Assembly (NCBI RefSeq): GCF_003585765.1 | Contig: NZ_CP021235.1 | Location: 2,790,001-2,854,000, forward strand | Length of the DNA: 64,000 bases | Origin: Pontibacter actiniarum | GTDB lineage: Bacteria > Bacteroidota > Bacteroidia > Cytophagales > Hymenobacteraceae | Direction: 5' to 3' | In this document: positions 27,001 through 35,122 of the stretch, piece by piece | How the letters are laid out: each line of letters opens with the position of its first letter | How positions within the stretch are numbered: the stretch's first letter is position 1 | Notes under the pieces: model-generated | Seen by the model: only the letters and a program-made list of their open reading frames with translations | Database searches by the model: none | Told to the model about the DNA's origin: nothing | Made by a program: the position numbers and the translations under genes

Positions 27001-29236
27001 TGAGCTTACCTCGTTTAACCGCAACTTCGCCCAGGCATTCGAGTCGCGCAACTCGCGGCAGCTGGAGCAGTTTACCCCCATCAATGACGACTCCATGGTG
27101 CATGAAAGCAGCTACGCCTTCTGGGAGGACAAGTATAAGCAGGCCTTTGCCGGGCAGCCGCAGCATTTTGAGATCCAGCTGAAGTACCCGGAGAGCTGGC
27201 GCGAGGTATACCTCAACCCGATTTACCTGGAGGACGGCTCCTTTGAGGAGGTATCCGGTATAGCGCTGGATATAACCGACAAGAAGAAATCGCAGCTCGC
27301 CCTGGCCGAGAACGAGGAGAAGTTCCGTAGGATATTTGAGTCGTTCCAGGACGTGTACTACCGCTCCTCCCTCGAAGACGGAACGCTGGAGCTCATAAGC
27401 CCGTCTATTACCCAGTTGCTAGGCTACGAGGAGCACGAGGTGCTCGGGCAGAGCACCCTCCTCTTCTATACCAACCCCGAAGATCAGACGCGCATCCGGC
27501 AGCTTGTGGCTGCCGAGCATACCGTGCGCGACATAGAGGTGGAGATGGTCTGTAAGGACGGAACCCCAAAAACGATTGTGCTCGATGCCAAACTGGTCTA
27601 TAACGAACACGGCGTTCCGGTTGCCATGGAGGGTGTGGCCCGCGACGTGTCTGAGCTGAAGCGCACGCAGATAGCGCTGCTAACGGCCAAGGAGGAGGCC
27701 GAGAACCTGCTCAAGGTGAAGACGCAGTTCCTGGCCAACATGAGCCACGAGCTGCGCACCCCGATGAACGGCATCATCGGCATGATAGACCTCCTGAGCC
27801 AGATCAACACCGACCCGGAGCAGAGCGAGTACATCGACACGCTCCGCAAGTCGTCCGACGCGTTGCTGGCCATCCTGAACGACATTCTGGACCTCAGCAA
27901 GATACAGGCAGGCAAGCTGGTGCTGCACGAGAGCGGCGTGGACCTCCACGAAACACTGGACAAGATCCACTCCCTGTTCGTGAACCGCGCCCAGCAGAAA
28001 GACCTGACCTTTACCTATGCCATCGACCCCAATGTGCCGCGCCACGTTGTAACCGACGAGACACGGTTGCTGCAGGTGCTCTCCAACCTGACCTCCAACG
28101 CCATTAAGTTTACCAACGCCGGCGAGGTCAGCATCCATGTTGGGGCCGAGCAGCTGGACAGAAAGCACTTCAGGCTGCATGTGCGCGTGAAGGACTCCGG
28201 CATAGGCATTTCGCCGGAGGGCCAGGAGCTGCTGTTCAACGACTTTACCCAGCTTGACAACTCGTCGACGAAGACCTTCGGCGGCACGGGGCTGGGCCTG
28301 GCTATCTCCAGGCAGCTCACGCACTTACTGGGCGGGGATATCGGCGTGGAGTCCATACCGGGCGACGGCAGCGTGTTCTGGTTTAACATCAAGGTGCGCC
28401 TGGCCAGCACGCTGGAGGTAGAGCAGCAGCAGCTGCGCCAGCAACAACAGCTGCAGGAGGTAGAGTCGCTTACTTACACCCCCTACGTGCTGCTGGTGGA
28501 CGATAACCAGATCAACCAGAAGGTGGCGCAGAAGCAGCTGGAGCGCTTGGGCTGTATCACCGAGATAGCCTCCAACGGTTACGAGGCCATTGAGCGGGCC
28601 ACCACCAAGAAGTACAACATCATTTTCATGGACATACAGATGCCGGAGATGGACGGTGTAACGGCAACGAAGCACATCAAAGAGCAGCTCGGCTCGGCCT
28701 GCCCCCCTATCGTCGCCATGACGGCCTACTCCATGAAGGACGATGCCGCCAAGTTCATGGGCCAGGGCATGGACGACTACGTGTCCAAGCCGGTGAAGAG
28801 CTCCGACCTGCACGCCATGATCAGCAAATGGGAAAACACCACCTGGCACGCCGCGCCGGAAACCGAAGAAGAAGCCCCGGATACGGAAACCGGGGAGCCC
28901 ATCATCGACCTGGCCGTGGTAGAGCAGCTCAAGCAGATAGGCGGAGAGGATTTTACCAAGCAATTATATACTGAGTTTGAGGAAGAGGCCGCTGAACTCA
29001 TCGCGGAAGCCAAAAAAGAACTCAGCGTACAACATTACAAAGGGATTTTAAGTACATTGCATCAGCTTAAAGGCACTGGCTTCACGTTGGGCATTAATCC
29101 ACTCGCAGAACTTGCCAAACAACTAGAGCACGACATTAAAAACGAGCATTTGGAGTATATAGATGAAAATTTCTCCAAATTGCAGATGCAGTACGAAAAC
29201 TATAGAAAATCTTACAAGGACATTATATTCAGTTAG
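24014..29236 (+). CDS. Multi-PAS/GAF hybrid sensor histidine kinase with REC and Hpt domains
   Basis: The 1740-residue protein has no membrane segment and should be a cytosolic sensor. Approximate order: N-terminal sensor region (1-130), PAS (140-260), GAF-like (265-420), PAS (425-545), PAS (560-680), PAS (685-805), GAF (815-965), PAS (975-1090), PAS (1095-1220), HisKA with the phosphoacceptor His1245 (NMSHELRTPMNG), HATPase (about 1350-1465; SNLTSNAIKFTN, DSGIGIS, GGTGLGLAIS), receiver with Asp1540 and Lys1592, and an Hpt domain with His1683 (TLHQLKGTGFTLG). All phosphorelay residues are present, so a His-Asp-His relay can end on the receiver encoded 3 nt downstream. The signal is unknown; PAS and GAF domains could bind flavin, haem or small ligands. 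Confidence 0.93.
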   Translation: MPYIPSRLQDEKAGQLASSLLQVLVQLAKPSHGVVVALPTGQVLSANAQTINYKPTDSDFNTTRHLRSLLGVSPERFQTILDELHQQRKYTGAVEYNATAHCSSYTYSCRMVHFQEEVFICVELASIGQATALLPYDGDSYHEVFEANSEPMFLLDCEGNFIDINHAASLLIKVQKEQLSGSSIFRTFELNLFERVALKGQIQQALHTGKQKFEWWLHENNHELLPVEVTLQKGKFKGEDVLYGSVKNLNELIDSEQDIRFRNHQLEFVNQLITNLSTSDSQHEVLHNTLDELLEKSDITGGCVYTYSELESTAQLSYSAGQVGDTGLPEEVGFDPELIEQLHTSKRKALKRLQEHLHVHLNRKLTVVPITTDRQVLAFILVWPGNETRMSQSFVALLDFIGTAIGNYIARHQLQKQLIRTEDKYKMLFESSYDAILLFKDGIVVECNDKAIEFFRCTREDLIGKSPKDYSPEFQPDGQNSVEKTERLMRDLLTTGRSVTFEWKNRRKDGTLFDTEITVNRLILDGEYYVQAFKRDITQRKLAQQARRREEVLRESMDQFRNFLDKVNLIYYSLDKKGNIAFANNYFMKYVEYTEEEMIGQNFYELLVPKHDRAQRLQDFHKAMETKHLSSYYERDVVTKSGQLKTIRWNCMFEYNQEGEVTGLTSVGKDMTDKRIAMEALKDNKIRLQDLFDNAHDLIQNISVDNKFIFVNKAWKDRLGYTDQDIESLTLNDIVHPYYKAKLIYQLRNLYKGENVNKIETVFLTKAGKPVHLIGSITCSWQDDRPVATRAILHDITDRIKAERLQKVYYSIANLAISSKDLNSLYSAIHRELSKIIETRNIYIALCDNEHKFLNFVYLVDQFIDKASKSQVKRPFSVGLSEYIIETGKPLYMQKQELLELASREGFTVHGATPEVILCSPLAIGERIIGVITLQDYQNPDAYVHTDIEILHFISNQVALAIERKRNEEQINTQNARLNAIFESGTHHMWSLNRHYELTSFNRNFAQAFESRNSRQLEQFTPINDDSMVHESSYAFWEDKYKQAFAGQPQHFEIQLKYPESWREVYLNPIYLEDGSFEEVSGIALDITDKKKSQLALAENEEKFRRIFESFQDVYYRSSLEDGTLELISPSITQLLGYEEHEVLGQSTLLFYTNPEDQTRIRQLVAAEHTVRDIEVEMVCKDGTPKTIVLDAKLVYNEHGVPVAMEGVARDVSELKRTQIALLTAKEEAENLLKVKTQFLANMSHELRTPMNGIIGMIDLLSQINTDPEQSEYIDTLRKSSDALLAILNDILDLSKIQAGKLVLHESGVDLHETLDKIHSLFVNRAQQKDLTFTYAIDPNVPRHVVTDETRLLQVLSNLTSNAIKFTNAGEVSIHVGAEQLDRKHFRLHVRVKDSGIGISPEGQELLFNDFTQLDNSSTKTFGGTGLGLAISRQLTHLLGGDIGVESIPGDGSVFWFNIKVRLASTLEVEQQQLRQQQQLQEVESLTYTPYVLLVDDNQINQKVAQKQLERLGCITEIASNGYEAIERATTKKYNIIFMDIQMPEMDGVTATKHIKEQLGSACPPIVAMTAYSMKDDAAKFMGQGMDDYVSKPVKSSDLHAMISKWENTTWHAAPETEEEAPDTETGEPIIDLAVVEQLKQIGGEDFTKQLYTEFEEEAAELIAEAKKELSVQHYKGILSTLHQLKGTGFTLGINPLAELAKQLEHDIKNEHLEYIDENFSKLQMQYENYRKSYKDIIFS

Positions 29237-29239
29237 CAA

Positions 29240-29620
29240 ATGGCAGAAAGCAAAACTATTTTGATCGCTGAGGATAGCTCTGTTATCCTGAACCTAACGA
29301 AGAAAATCCTGGAGCTACAGAACTACAAAATTCTGGTGGCCAAAAACGGCGGCGAGGTTCTGAAGCAGGTGGAATCCAACAAGATCGATGCGATCCTGAT
29401 GGACCTGAACATCCCGGTGAAAAACGGCATGGACTGCACCAAGGAAATTCGTGCGAGCAAGAACCCTGAGGTGGCCAACATTCCGATCATCGCTGTGACA
29501 GGCAACGCCAACAACTACAGCATGGACGACTTTAAGGCTGTTGGCATCAACGATTACCTGCCTAAGCCACTGGACTTTGACATGCTGGTAGAAACGGTTA
29601 AGAAGTATACTGTAAAGTAA
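29240..29620 (+). CDS. Stand-alone response regulator receiver protein
   Basis: This 126-residue protein is a single CheY-like receiver: acidic pair Glu11-Asp12, phosphoacceptor Asp55 (ILMDLNIPVKNG), Thr87 (AVTGNA) and Lys109 (LPKPLD). It has no output domain. It follows the hybrid kinase by 3 nt and is the obvious acceptor for the kinase's Hpt domain. As no DNA-binding domain is attached, it probably acts through protein contacts; the next two genes in the operon are candidate effectors. Confidence 0.92.
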   Translation: MAESKTILIAEDSSVILNLTKKILELQNYKILVAKNGGEVLKQVESNKIDAILMDLNIPVKNGMDCTKEIRASKNPEVANIPIIAVTGNANNYSMDDFKAVGINDYLPKPLDFDMLVETVKKYTVK

Positions 29621-29623
29621 AGA

Positions 29624-29899
29624 ATGCAGCTTAAGTACACGCGGCCATTTTTAAACAAGTTGGAGGATATTTTTGCAGAGTCGGATTTTGTGCTGCGCTA
29701 CGAGAAGGGCAATTTTAAAGCCGGCTACTGTGTGCTACGGGATATGAAGGTGGCGGTAGTGAACAAGTACTACAGCCTGGAGGGCAAGATCAACTGCCTG
29801 TATGATATTCTCCGCACCATTTCTGTTGATGAAAGCCGCCTGAGCGACAAGACCAGGCAGCTTTATCTTGAAATCCGCAACGAAGAGAACGCCAATTGA
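29624..29899 (+). CDS. Small conserved-looking protein of unknown function
   Basis: The 91-residue protein is soluble, without a signal peptide, and mixed alpha/beta by appearance (KAGYCVLRDMKVAVVNKYYS, then a helical stretch). It begins 3 nt after the receiver gene and its stop codon overlaps the start of the MBL-hydrolase gene, so it is translated within this operon. I do not recognise a family. The codon use and tight packing support a real gene. Confidence 0.7.
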   Translation: MQLKYTRPFLNKLEDIFAESDFVLRYEKGNFKAGYCVLRDMKVAVVNKYYSLEGKINCLYDILRTISVDESRLSDKTRQLYLEIRNEENAN

Positions 29900-30657
29900 A
29901 GATAACATTGTTAGGCACGGGCACCTCGCAGGGCGTACCAGTTATTGGGTGCACTTGCGAGGTTTGCCGTTCTGTAGACTACCGTGATCAGCGCCTGCGC
30001 GTATCGGTGCACCTGCAGGTCGAGGGCAAGAGCATTATCATCGACTCCGGCCCCGACTTCCGGCAGCAGGTGCTGCGTGAGCGTATCAAAACGCTCGACG
30101 CCCTCGTCTTCACGCATGAGCACAAGGACCACACCGCCGGCCTGGATGACATCCGCGCCTACAATTTCTCCCAGAAGAAGGACATGCCCCTGTACGCCGA
30201 AGAGCGCGTGCTGGAGCAACTGAAGCGGGAGTTCTCCTACATCTTCGCAGATTACAAGTACCCGGGCATCCCGCAGGTGCAGCTGCACCCGATTACCGAG
30301 GCCCCCTTTGAGGTGGAGGGCGTGCTGTTCACCCCTATCCGGGTCATGCACTACAAGCTGCCCGTGCTCGGCTTCCGCATCGGGGACTTTAGCTACATTA
30401 CCGACGCCAACTACATCTCCGAGGCGGAGAAGGAAAAGGTGCGCGGCTCCAAAGTCATTGTGATGGATGCCCTGCGCCACGAGCCGCACATCTCGCACTT
30501 CTCGCTGAAAGAGGCGGTTTCCCTGCTGGAGGAACTGCAGCCGGAGCAGGCTTACCTCACCCACATCAGTCACCTGATGGGCCTGCACCGCCAAGTGGAG
30601 CTGCAACTCCCGGACTTCATACGCCTGGGCTACGACGGCCTGCAGATAGAAGTATAG
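29896..30657 (+). CDS. MBL-fold metal-dependent hydrolase (PhnP-like)
   Basis: The start is a TTG that overlaps the upstream stop as TTGA, implying translational coupling. The 253-residue protein has GTGTSQGVPVIGCTCEVC, with the paired cysteines seen in PhnP-type hydrolases, the metal motif HEHKDH near residue 73, and later metal-ligand regions DALRHEPHISHF and LTHISHLMG. PhnP-type enzymes hydrolyse cyclic phosphodiesters, but the true substrate here is unknown; nucleotide or RNA-end phosphodiesters are possible. Its place at the end of a phosphorelay operon is either incidental or points to a signalling nucleotide, which is inference only. Confidence 0.85.
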   Translation: MKITLLGTGTSQGVPVIGCTCEVCRSVDYRDQRLRVSVHLQVEGKSIIIDSGPDFRQQVLRERIKTLDALVFTHEHKDHTAGLDDIRAYNFSQKKDMPLYAEERVLEQLKREFSYIFADYKYPGIPQVQLHPITEAPFEVEGVLFTPIRVMHYKLPVLGFRIGDFSYITDANYISEAEKEKVRGSKVIVMDALRHEPHISHFSLKEAVSLLEELQPEQAYLTHISHLMGLHRQVELQLPDFIRLGYDGLQIEV

Positions 30658-30758
30658 CTTTTGACGAAGGAGTAGCTAGCCTCAGGGCAAACGGCCTGCC
30701 TGGTAGTCTGTCGGTGTGCATGCCTTTTGTCTTTTGTCCAACAGTCTTTCATCCTACC

Positions 30759-32327
30759 ATGCATTTAAACTACTACTTCTTACGCCAATTAACACAGGCG
30801 CTGCGCGCGAAGGTGCTCGGCATGCAGGCGATTACGGCCTTCAGCCAGAACAAGGATGAACTTATACTTGGCTTTGCCCGGCAAGGGGAAGAGCTCTATA
30901 TCCGGGCGCAGTTGGGCGCTCAGTTTACCTCGCTCTCCTTCCCCGCTGAGTTCAGAAGGGCCCGTGCCAACAGCGTGGAGCTGATGCAGGCAATGCAGGG
31001 GCAAACCGTGGAAGACGTGGTGCAGCACCGCAACGAGCGCAGCTTTTACTTCCAGCTGAGCGGCGGCTACCTGCTGCTCTTTAAGCTGTTTGGCAACCGG
31101 TCCAACATCATACTGTACCAGGGGCAGGAGGCGGTAGAGCTGTTCCAGCATAAGTTTGCCGCCGACGCCGCGCTGAACCCGCTGCAGATGGACCGCCCGC
31201 TGCAGCAGAACGCCGAGGCTTTTGCCAACGCAAACGGCAACCTGCGCAAGGTATACCCTACTTTTGGCGATGTACCGGCCCTGTACCTGGAGGAGCGGGG
31301 GTACCAGGAGGCCAGCCTGGAGGAGAAGTGGGAACTGGTGCAGGACACGCTGGACGTACTCCAGGCACCGGAGGCGTACTACATCATCCGCCTGAACGGG
31401 AAACTGCGCCTCTCGCTCCTGCCCGTGGGGGAGGTACTGCATACGTACTCCGGCCCCATGGAGGCAGCAGACCACTACACCCGGCACTACTTATCCGAAA
31501 CAGGCTTTGAGCAGCAGTACGGGCAGGCCAGCCAGGTGCTGGAGCGCAAGCGGCAGGTAACGCAGACGGTAATGGAGCAAAGCGAGCAAAAGCTACAGGA
31601 GCTGCGCCACGACCGCTCCTACTCCCAGACCGCTGACGTGATCATGGCCAACCTCACCAACATTCCACCGCGCGCCACAGAGGTAGAGCTCTACGACTTT
31701 TACACCGATCAGAACCGCACCTATAAGCTCAAGCAAAACGAAACGCCGCAGAAGTTTGCCGAGCGCCTGTACCGCAAAGCCAAAAACCAGCACGTAGAGG
31801 TAAAGCAACTGGAGGAAAAGGTGGAGCGCAAGCTGGAAGAGCTGATCGTGCTGGAGGATGCGCTGCAGGCGCTGAGGGAAGTGGAGAACTATAAACAGCT
31901 GAAAGCCTACCTGCGCGAGTACAACCATTTGCTGGGCAGCAAGCAGCAGGAGCAGCAACAGGTTCCGTTCCGGGTGTTCGAGAGCGAAGGCTTTAAAATA
32001 CTGGTCGGCAAGAGCGCCCAGAACAACGACCAGTTAACGCAGCGCCATACGTACAAAGAGGATATCTGGCTACATGCCAAGGATGTGTCCGGCTCACATG
32101 TGGTTATCAAGCACCAGGCGGGTAAAACCATTCCGGTAACCGTACTCGAAAAGGCTGCACAGCTGGCAGCCTACTACAGCAAGCGCAAGGCCGACTCTCT
32201 GTGCCCGGTTATTTACACACCCAAGAAATGGGTACGGAAACCCAAGGGCTCCCCTGCCGGCTCTGTGGTGGTAGAGCGGGAGAAGGTGCTGCTGGTAAAG
32301 CCGGAGAACCCCTTCGCCAAAGTATAA
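30759..32327 (+). CDS. NFACT-family ribosome quality control protein (RqcH-like)
   Basis: The first in-frame ATG at 30714 gives a non-conserved leader; MHLNYYFLRQLTQAL at 30759 matches the family start. The ~522-residue product has an NFACT-N domain, a central coiled-coil stretch (about residues 265-420, rich in Glu, Lys and Gln) and the C-terminal NFACT-R (DUF814) domain with DIWLHAKDVSGSHVVIK. Bacterial homologues (RqcH) bind stalled 50S subunits and add alanine tails; others were first described as fibronectin-binding proteins. A cytosolic ribosome role fits the absence of any signal peptide. The gene ends with a heptamer AAGTATA that includes its TAA stop. Confidence 0.88.
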   Translation: MHLNYYFLRQLTQALRAKVLGMQAITAFSQNKDELILGFARQGEELYIRAQLGAQFTSLSFPAEFRRARANSVELMQAMQGQTVEDVVQHRNERSFYFQLSGGYLLLFKLFGNRSNIILYQGQEAVELFQHKFAADAALNPLQMDRPLQQNAEAFANANGNLRKVYPTFGDVPALYLEERGYQEASLEEKWELVQDTLDVLQAPEAYYIIRLNGKLRLSLLPVGEVLHTYSGPMEAADHYTRHYLSETGFEQQYGQASQVLERKRQVTQTVMEQSEQKLQELRHDRSYSQTADVIMANLTNIPPRATEVELYDFYTDQNRTYKLKQNETPQKFAERLYRKAKNQHVEVKQLEEKVERKLEELIVLEDALQALREVENYKQLKAYLREYNHLLGSKQQEQQQVPFRVFESEGFKILVGKSAQNNDQLTQRHTYKEDIWLHAKDVSGSHVVIKHQAGKTIPVTVLEKAAQLAAYYSKRKADSLCPVIYTPKKWVRKPKGSPAGSVVVEREKVLLVKPENPFAKV

Positions 32328-32400
32328 CCCGGCCTTTCCGGACGCTCTGCCCCCTTACCCACGCCGGAGAAGCCCGGGCCTGGGCCACCGGTACGTTGCT

Positions 32401-32964
32401 TTACACCCCCAGCTTCCGCAGGACCAGCAGGCTAAGGGCGATGGAGCCGGAGACGTTAACCTTTCCACTCATCACCATGCTTTCCACCTCCTGCAACGGC
32501 ACTTTCAGTACTTCAATGTTTTCACTGATATCCAGGTCCTGCTCTGCTACCTTGCGGGCGTTGCGCGCCAGGTAATAGTAGATTCTGTTCGTGTCTTTGG
32601 TGGGGTTGTCAATCACCTCCAGCAAAGGCTCCATGTCATCCGAAATATAGCCCGTTTCCTCCAGAAGCTCGCGTTTCGCAGCTGCCAGAGGCGCTGCTTC
32701 GTCCTCGTCTACCACGCCTCCCGGCAATTCGATAAAGACGTCTCCGGCGGCATGCTTGTACTGGCGCACGAAGATCACGTGGTTGTCTTCGGTTAGCGGA
32801 AAGATGAGCACCACGTTCGGGCGCACACTCACGTAGTAATCGTCCAGCACCACGCCGTTCGGCAGCTCTACCTCGTCGCGGCGCAGTTTGTACCATTGTT
32901 CGTCCACCACCATCTCCGATTTCAGGATCGTCCAGGGCTGTGGGGTATCATTCTTTGTTGACAT
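32401..32964 (-). CDS. NUDIX hydrolase, ADP-ribose pyrophosphatase-like
   Basis: The 187-residue protein contains the Nudix box LPGGVVDEDEAAPLAAAKRE followed by LLEETGY, covering the GX5EX7REUXEEXGU pattern. The N-terminal strands before the box (WYKLRRDEVELPNG, then YVSVRPNVVLI) and the overall length fit the ADP-ribose/nucleoside-diphosphate-sugar group (NudF-like). The likely reaction is hydrolysis of a nucleoside diphosphate linked to a sugar or similar group in the cytosol. It is the most downstream gene of the minus-strand run beginning at 44781 but is separated from it by a terminator, so it is probably its own unit. It converges with the NFACT gene. Confidence 0.9.
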   Translation of the reverse strand: MSTKNDTPQPWTILKSEMVVDEQWYKLRRDEVELPNGVVLDDYYVSVRPNVVLIFPLTEDNHVIFVRQYKHAAGDVFIELPGGVVDEDEAAPLAAAKRELLEETGYISDDMEPLLEVIDNPTKDTNRIYYYLARNARKVAEQDLDISENIEVLKVPLQEVESMVMSGKVNVSGSIALSLLVLRKLGV

Positions 32965-32990
32965 AATCGCAAGTTATACTTATTACGCGT

Positions 32991-33016
32991 AAAAAAAGCC
33001 ATGCAAAGGCATGGCT
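32991..33016 (-). terminator. Terminator for the minus-strand glycan cluster
   Basis: On the minus strand, AGCCATGC-CTTT-GCATGGCT forms an 8-bp stem followed by seven T. It lies 60 nt after the methyltransferase stop codon (33076), just before the NUDIX gene. Confidence 0.85.
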
Positions 33017-33075
33017 GCTGTCGGTAAGGCCCGGGCGGCTTTTCTCAAACCGGCGCAGGGCACCTATCGGGAAGT

Positions 33076-33891
33076 TTATTTCTTGTGCCGGTCCAGCATG
33101 TAGGTGTTTTTGCCTTCCACTTTGTGCTGCACGGCCTCCTGCCAGTCCTGGCCAGTGGCAGACAGGTACTCCGACCGGTTCCACTGCTGGTGCTGCTTTA
33201 GTTCTTCGTCTACCTCCAGCACGTACAGCTCATGGCCCGGGCGCTCTTTTACACGCAACCCGCAGGAGCGCATCATCGCCTCAATGGCGGCGTGGTTGGG
33301 TGCCCACCAGTTGGTCAGGTCGCCTGCCATGCGCTTTTCGATGAAGGCCATTTTAGGCCAGCTCTCGCCGAGCATGCGTTGGCGATCGTTAATGTCGAAG
33401 TCGTCCGGGGTGTCTGCCGCTTCGTTTCCGGGCATGGTCAGCGTCTGGAAAACCATCTGCCTGCGGCACTTTTGCGAGAGGATATCCAGCGAGAGCAGCG
33501 GGTAACGCAGGTGGTAGAGCACGCCCATGTACCAGATCAGGTCAAACTCCCGCTCCAGGTGGGCCACATCGTACACCTGCATCTGCTTCAGCTCGATCTT
33601 ATCTTCCAGGCCAAACTGCTTTGCCGCCCACTTCGCCTGCCGCAGGTAGTGCGGGTCCACGTCGATGCCGAGCACCTGGGCGCCGCGCCTGGCCAGCTCT
33701 ATGGAGTAGAAACCGGCGTTACAGCCCACGTCCAGCACGTTCCACCCAGACAAATCAGCAGGGATGTATGGCTCCATCTCCTGCCATTTAAACTTCGGGA
33801 AATCACCTAAGAAGTGATTTGGAGCCGTCTGCTCCCCGTTGGGCAAGTGCAAATTATGAAACCAAGGGCCTAACTGATCGATCTCCGTCAT
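33076..33891 (-). CDS. SAM-dependent methyltransferase (CmoB/DUF1698-like) in glycan cluster
   Basis: I use the ATG at 33891 (MTEIDQLGPWFHNLHLP); upstream residues to 33954 are not family-like. The ~271-residue protein has motif I VLDVGCNAGFYSIELA, an acidic strand-2 end (GIDVDPHYL) and WYMGVLYHLRYPL, a CmoB/DUF1698-like pattern. Members of this group linked to carbohydrate clusters are thought to methylate a sugar or similar acceptor rather than tRNA; here the neighbours are glycosyltransferases and sugar dehydrogenases, so a glycan or sugar-nucleotide acceptor is likely. The acceptor cannot be read from sequence. It is separated from the glycosyltransferase genes by a hairpin at 33961 and may have its own promoter. 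Confidence 0.82.
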   Translation of the reverse strand: MTEIDQLGPWFHNLHLPNGEQTAPNHFLGDFPKFKWQEMEPYIPADLSGWNVLDVGCNAGFYSIELARRGAQVLGIDVDPHYLRQAKWAAKQFGLEDKIELKQMQVYDVAHLEREFDLIWYMGVLYHLRYPLLSLDILSQKCRRQMVFQTLTMPGNEAADTPDDFDINDRQRMLGESWPKMAFIEKRMAGDLTNWWAPNHAAIEAMMRSCGLRVKERPGHELYVLEVDEELKQHQQWNRSEYLSATGQDWQEAVQHKVEGKNTYMLDRHKK

Positions 33892-33960
33892 AAGTAAAAA
33901 GTGTGAATTTGTGTTATGGATGTGCTTACGCAGCCGAAGCCGATAATGATGCACCTAAAG

Positions 33961-34002
33961 CAGCAGCTGCCACTCCTGTGTGTAGAGAAGTGGCAGCTGC
34001 TG
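33961..34002 (-). terminator. 14-bp hairpin between glycosyltransferase and methyltransferase genes
   Basis: CAGCAGCTGCCACT (33961-33974) and its exact complement (33989-34002) flank a 14-nt loop. On the minus strand it lies 10 nt after the glycosyltransferase stop and is followed by CTTTAG, a weak U-tract, so it may be a partial terminator or an mRNA-stabilising stem. Confidence 0.6.
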
Positions 34003-34012
34003 TGTGGTTTTG

Positions 34013-35122
34013 CTATGCTTCCTGGCTTACCATGCCCGAGCTCCTGGACAGCGACTGCTGTACCGTCATCAGCTCTTTGGCGTAGCCCACCAGCTCCTGC
34101 GCACGGTGTGCAGCCGTGTGGTGCGCCATTACCTTTTTGCGGGCGCGCTCTGCAATAAGCTTTCGCTCTGTTTTGCTGATCTCGCGCAGGAACCGGAGCG
34201 TGTCTTTGGCAGAGTGGGAAATCAGGATCTCCGTGTCAAACTCAAAGAAGGTGTCCAGCCCCTCCCAGTAGTCAGAAATGATCGGGGTGCAGCAGGCAGC
34301 GGCCTCGAACAGGCGCACGCTTGGCGCATACCCCGCCTTGATCATATCGGCCCGGGTAATGTTCTGCGTAAAGCGCTGGCTGTTGTAGAAGTGCCTGTGC
34401 TCTGCAGGCGGCAGGTGGTGGATGTGCTGCACGTTCTGCGGCCATTTTATACTTGCCGGGTACTGCGGCCCAGCCACTACAAACCGGCCCTCCGGCCATT
34501 TGCGGGCGGCGTCCAGCATCAGCTTCTCCAGCGGCGGCTGGCGGTCGTCGGAGTAAGTGCCCAGGTAGCCCAGGTCCCACTTGGCCTCCATCAGCTCCGG
34601 GTAGTAAAGCTCCGGGTCGAAGGAGCAGTACAGCGGGCGCGCCATCGGAGAGTTGTACTTCTGCTCCAGCAGGTCCAGCGTTGGGCCGCCGGTAAACGAC
34701 AGGTACAGGTCGTACTTAGGGATGAGGTCCGGGTGCAGGTACTCGTAGTCCTCGCGCTCCAGCTTGGCCAGCGTTACCGGTGTGTCGATATCGTAGAAGG
34801 CCTTGATGCCCCGGGCGGTTTTCACGACCCACTCCCCTACCGGCACACCCTCCGGCACATAAGAGCCCACTATCACCATGTCGGCCTCGCGCACCTGCTC
34901 GGTAAAGCGGGCCTGCAGGTCCGCCAGCGACTGGTAAAGCTCTGTCTGGCAGTATTCGGGGTTGGGGAGGTCGCGGTTTCCGGCGTACCACGGCACGTCG
35001 CGCTCCAGAAAAAGTACCTGATGGCCTTGCTTGTTTAGCTCTCTCACCATTCCCCGGAATGTGGTGGCGTGGCCGTTGCCCCAACTCGAGGTGATGGATA
35101 AACCGAGAATTACGATGTTCAT
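34013..35122 (-). CDS. CgeB-like glycosyltransferase (GT-B fold), copy 3
   Basis: The 369-residue soluble protein begins with MNIVILGLSITSSWGNGHA, a Rossmann-type N-terminal GT-B domain with the SxWGNGxA loop shared by its two neighbours. The C-terminal half has the CgeB/Glyco_trans_1_2 nucleotide-sugar pattern APSVRLFEAAACCTPIISDY, with Arg and Glu in the usual places. It has no membrane segment. It overlaps the preceding gene by 4 nt (ATGA), showing translational coupling. It probably transfers a sugar to a glycan or to an aglycone in the cytosol; donor and acceptor are unknown. Confidence 0.85.
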   Translation of the reverse strand: MNIVILGLSITSSWGNGHATTFRGMVRELNKQGHQVLFLERDVPWYAGNRDLPNPEYCQTELYQSLADLQARFTEQVREADMVIVGSYVPEGVPVGEWVVKTARGIKAFYDIDTPVTLAKLEREDYEYLHPDLIPKYDLYLSFTGGPTLDLLEQKYNSPMARPLYCSFDPELYYPELMEAKWDLGYLGTYSDDRQPPLEKLMLDAARKWPEGRFVVAGPQYPASIKWPQNVQHIHHLPPAEHRHFYNSQRFTQNITRADMIKAGYAPSVRLFEAAACCTPIISDYWEGLDTFFEFDTEILISHSAKDTLRFLREISKTERKLIAERARKKVMAHHTAAHRAQELVGYAKELMTVQQSLSRSSGMVSQEA

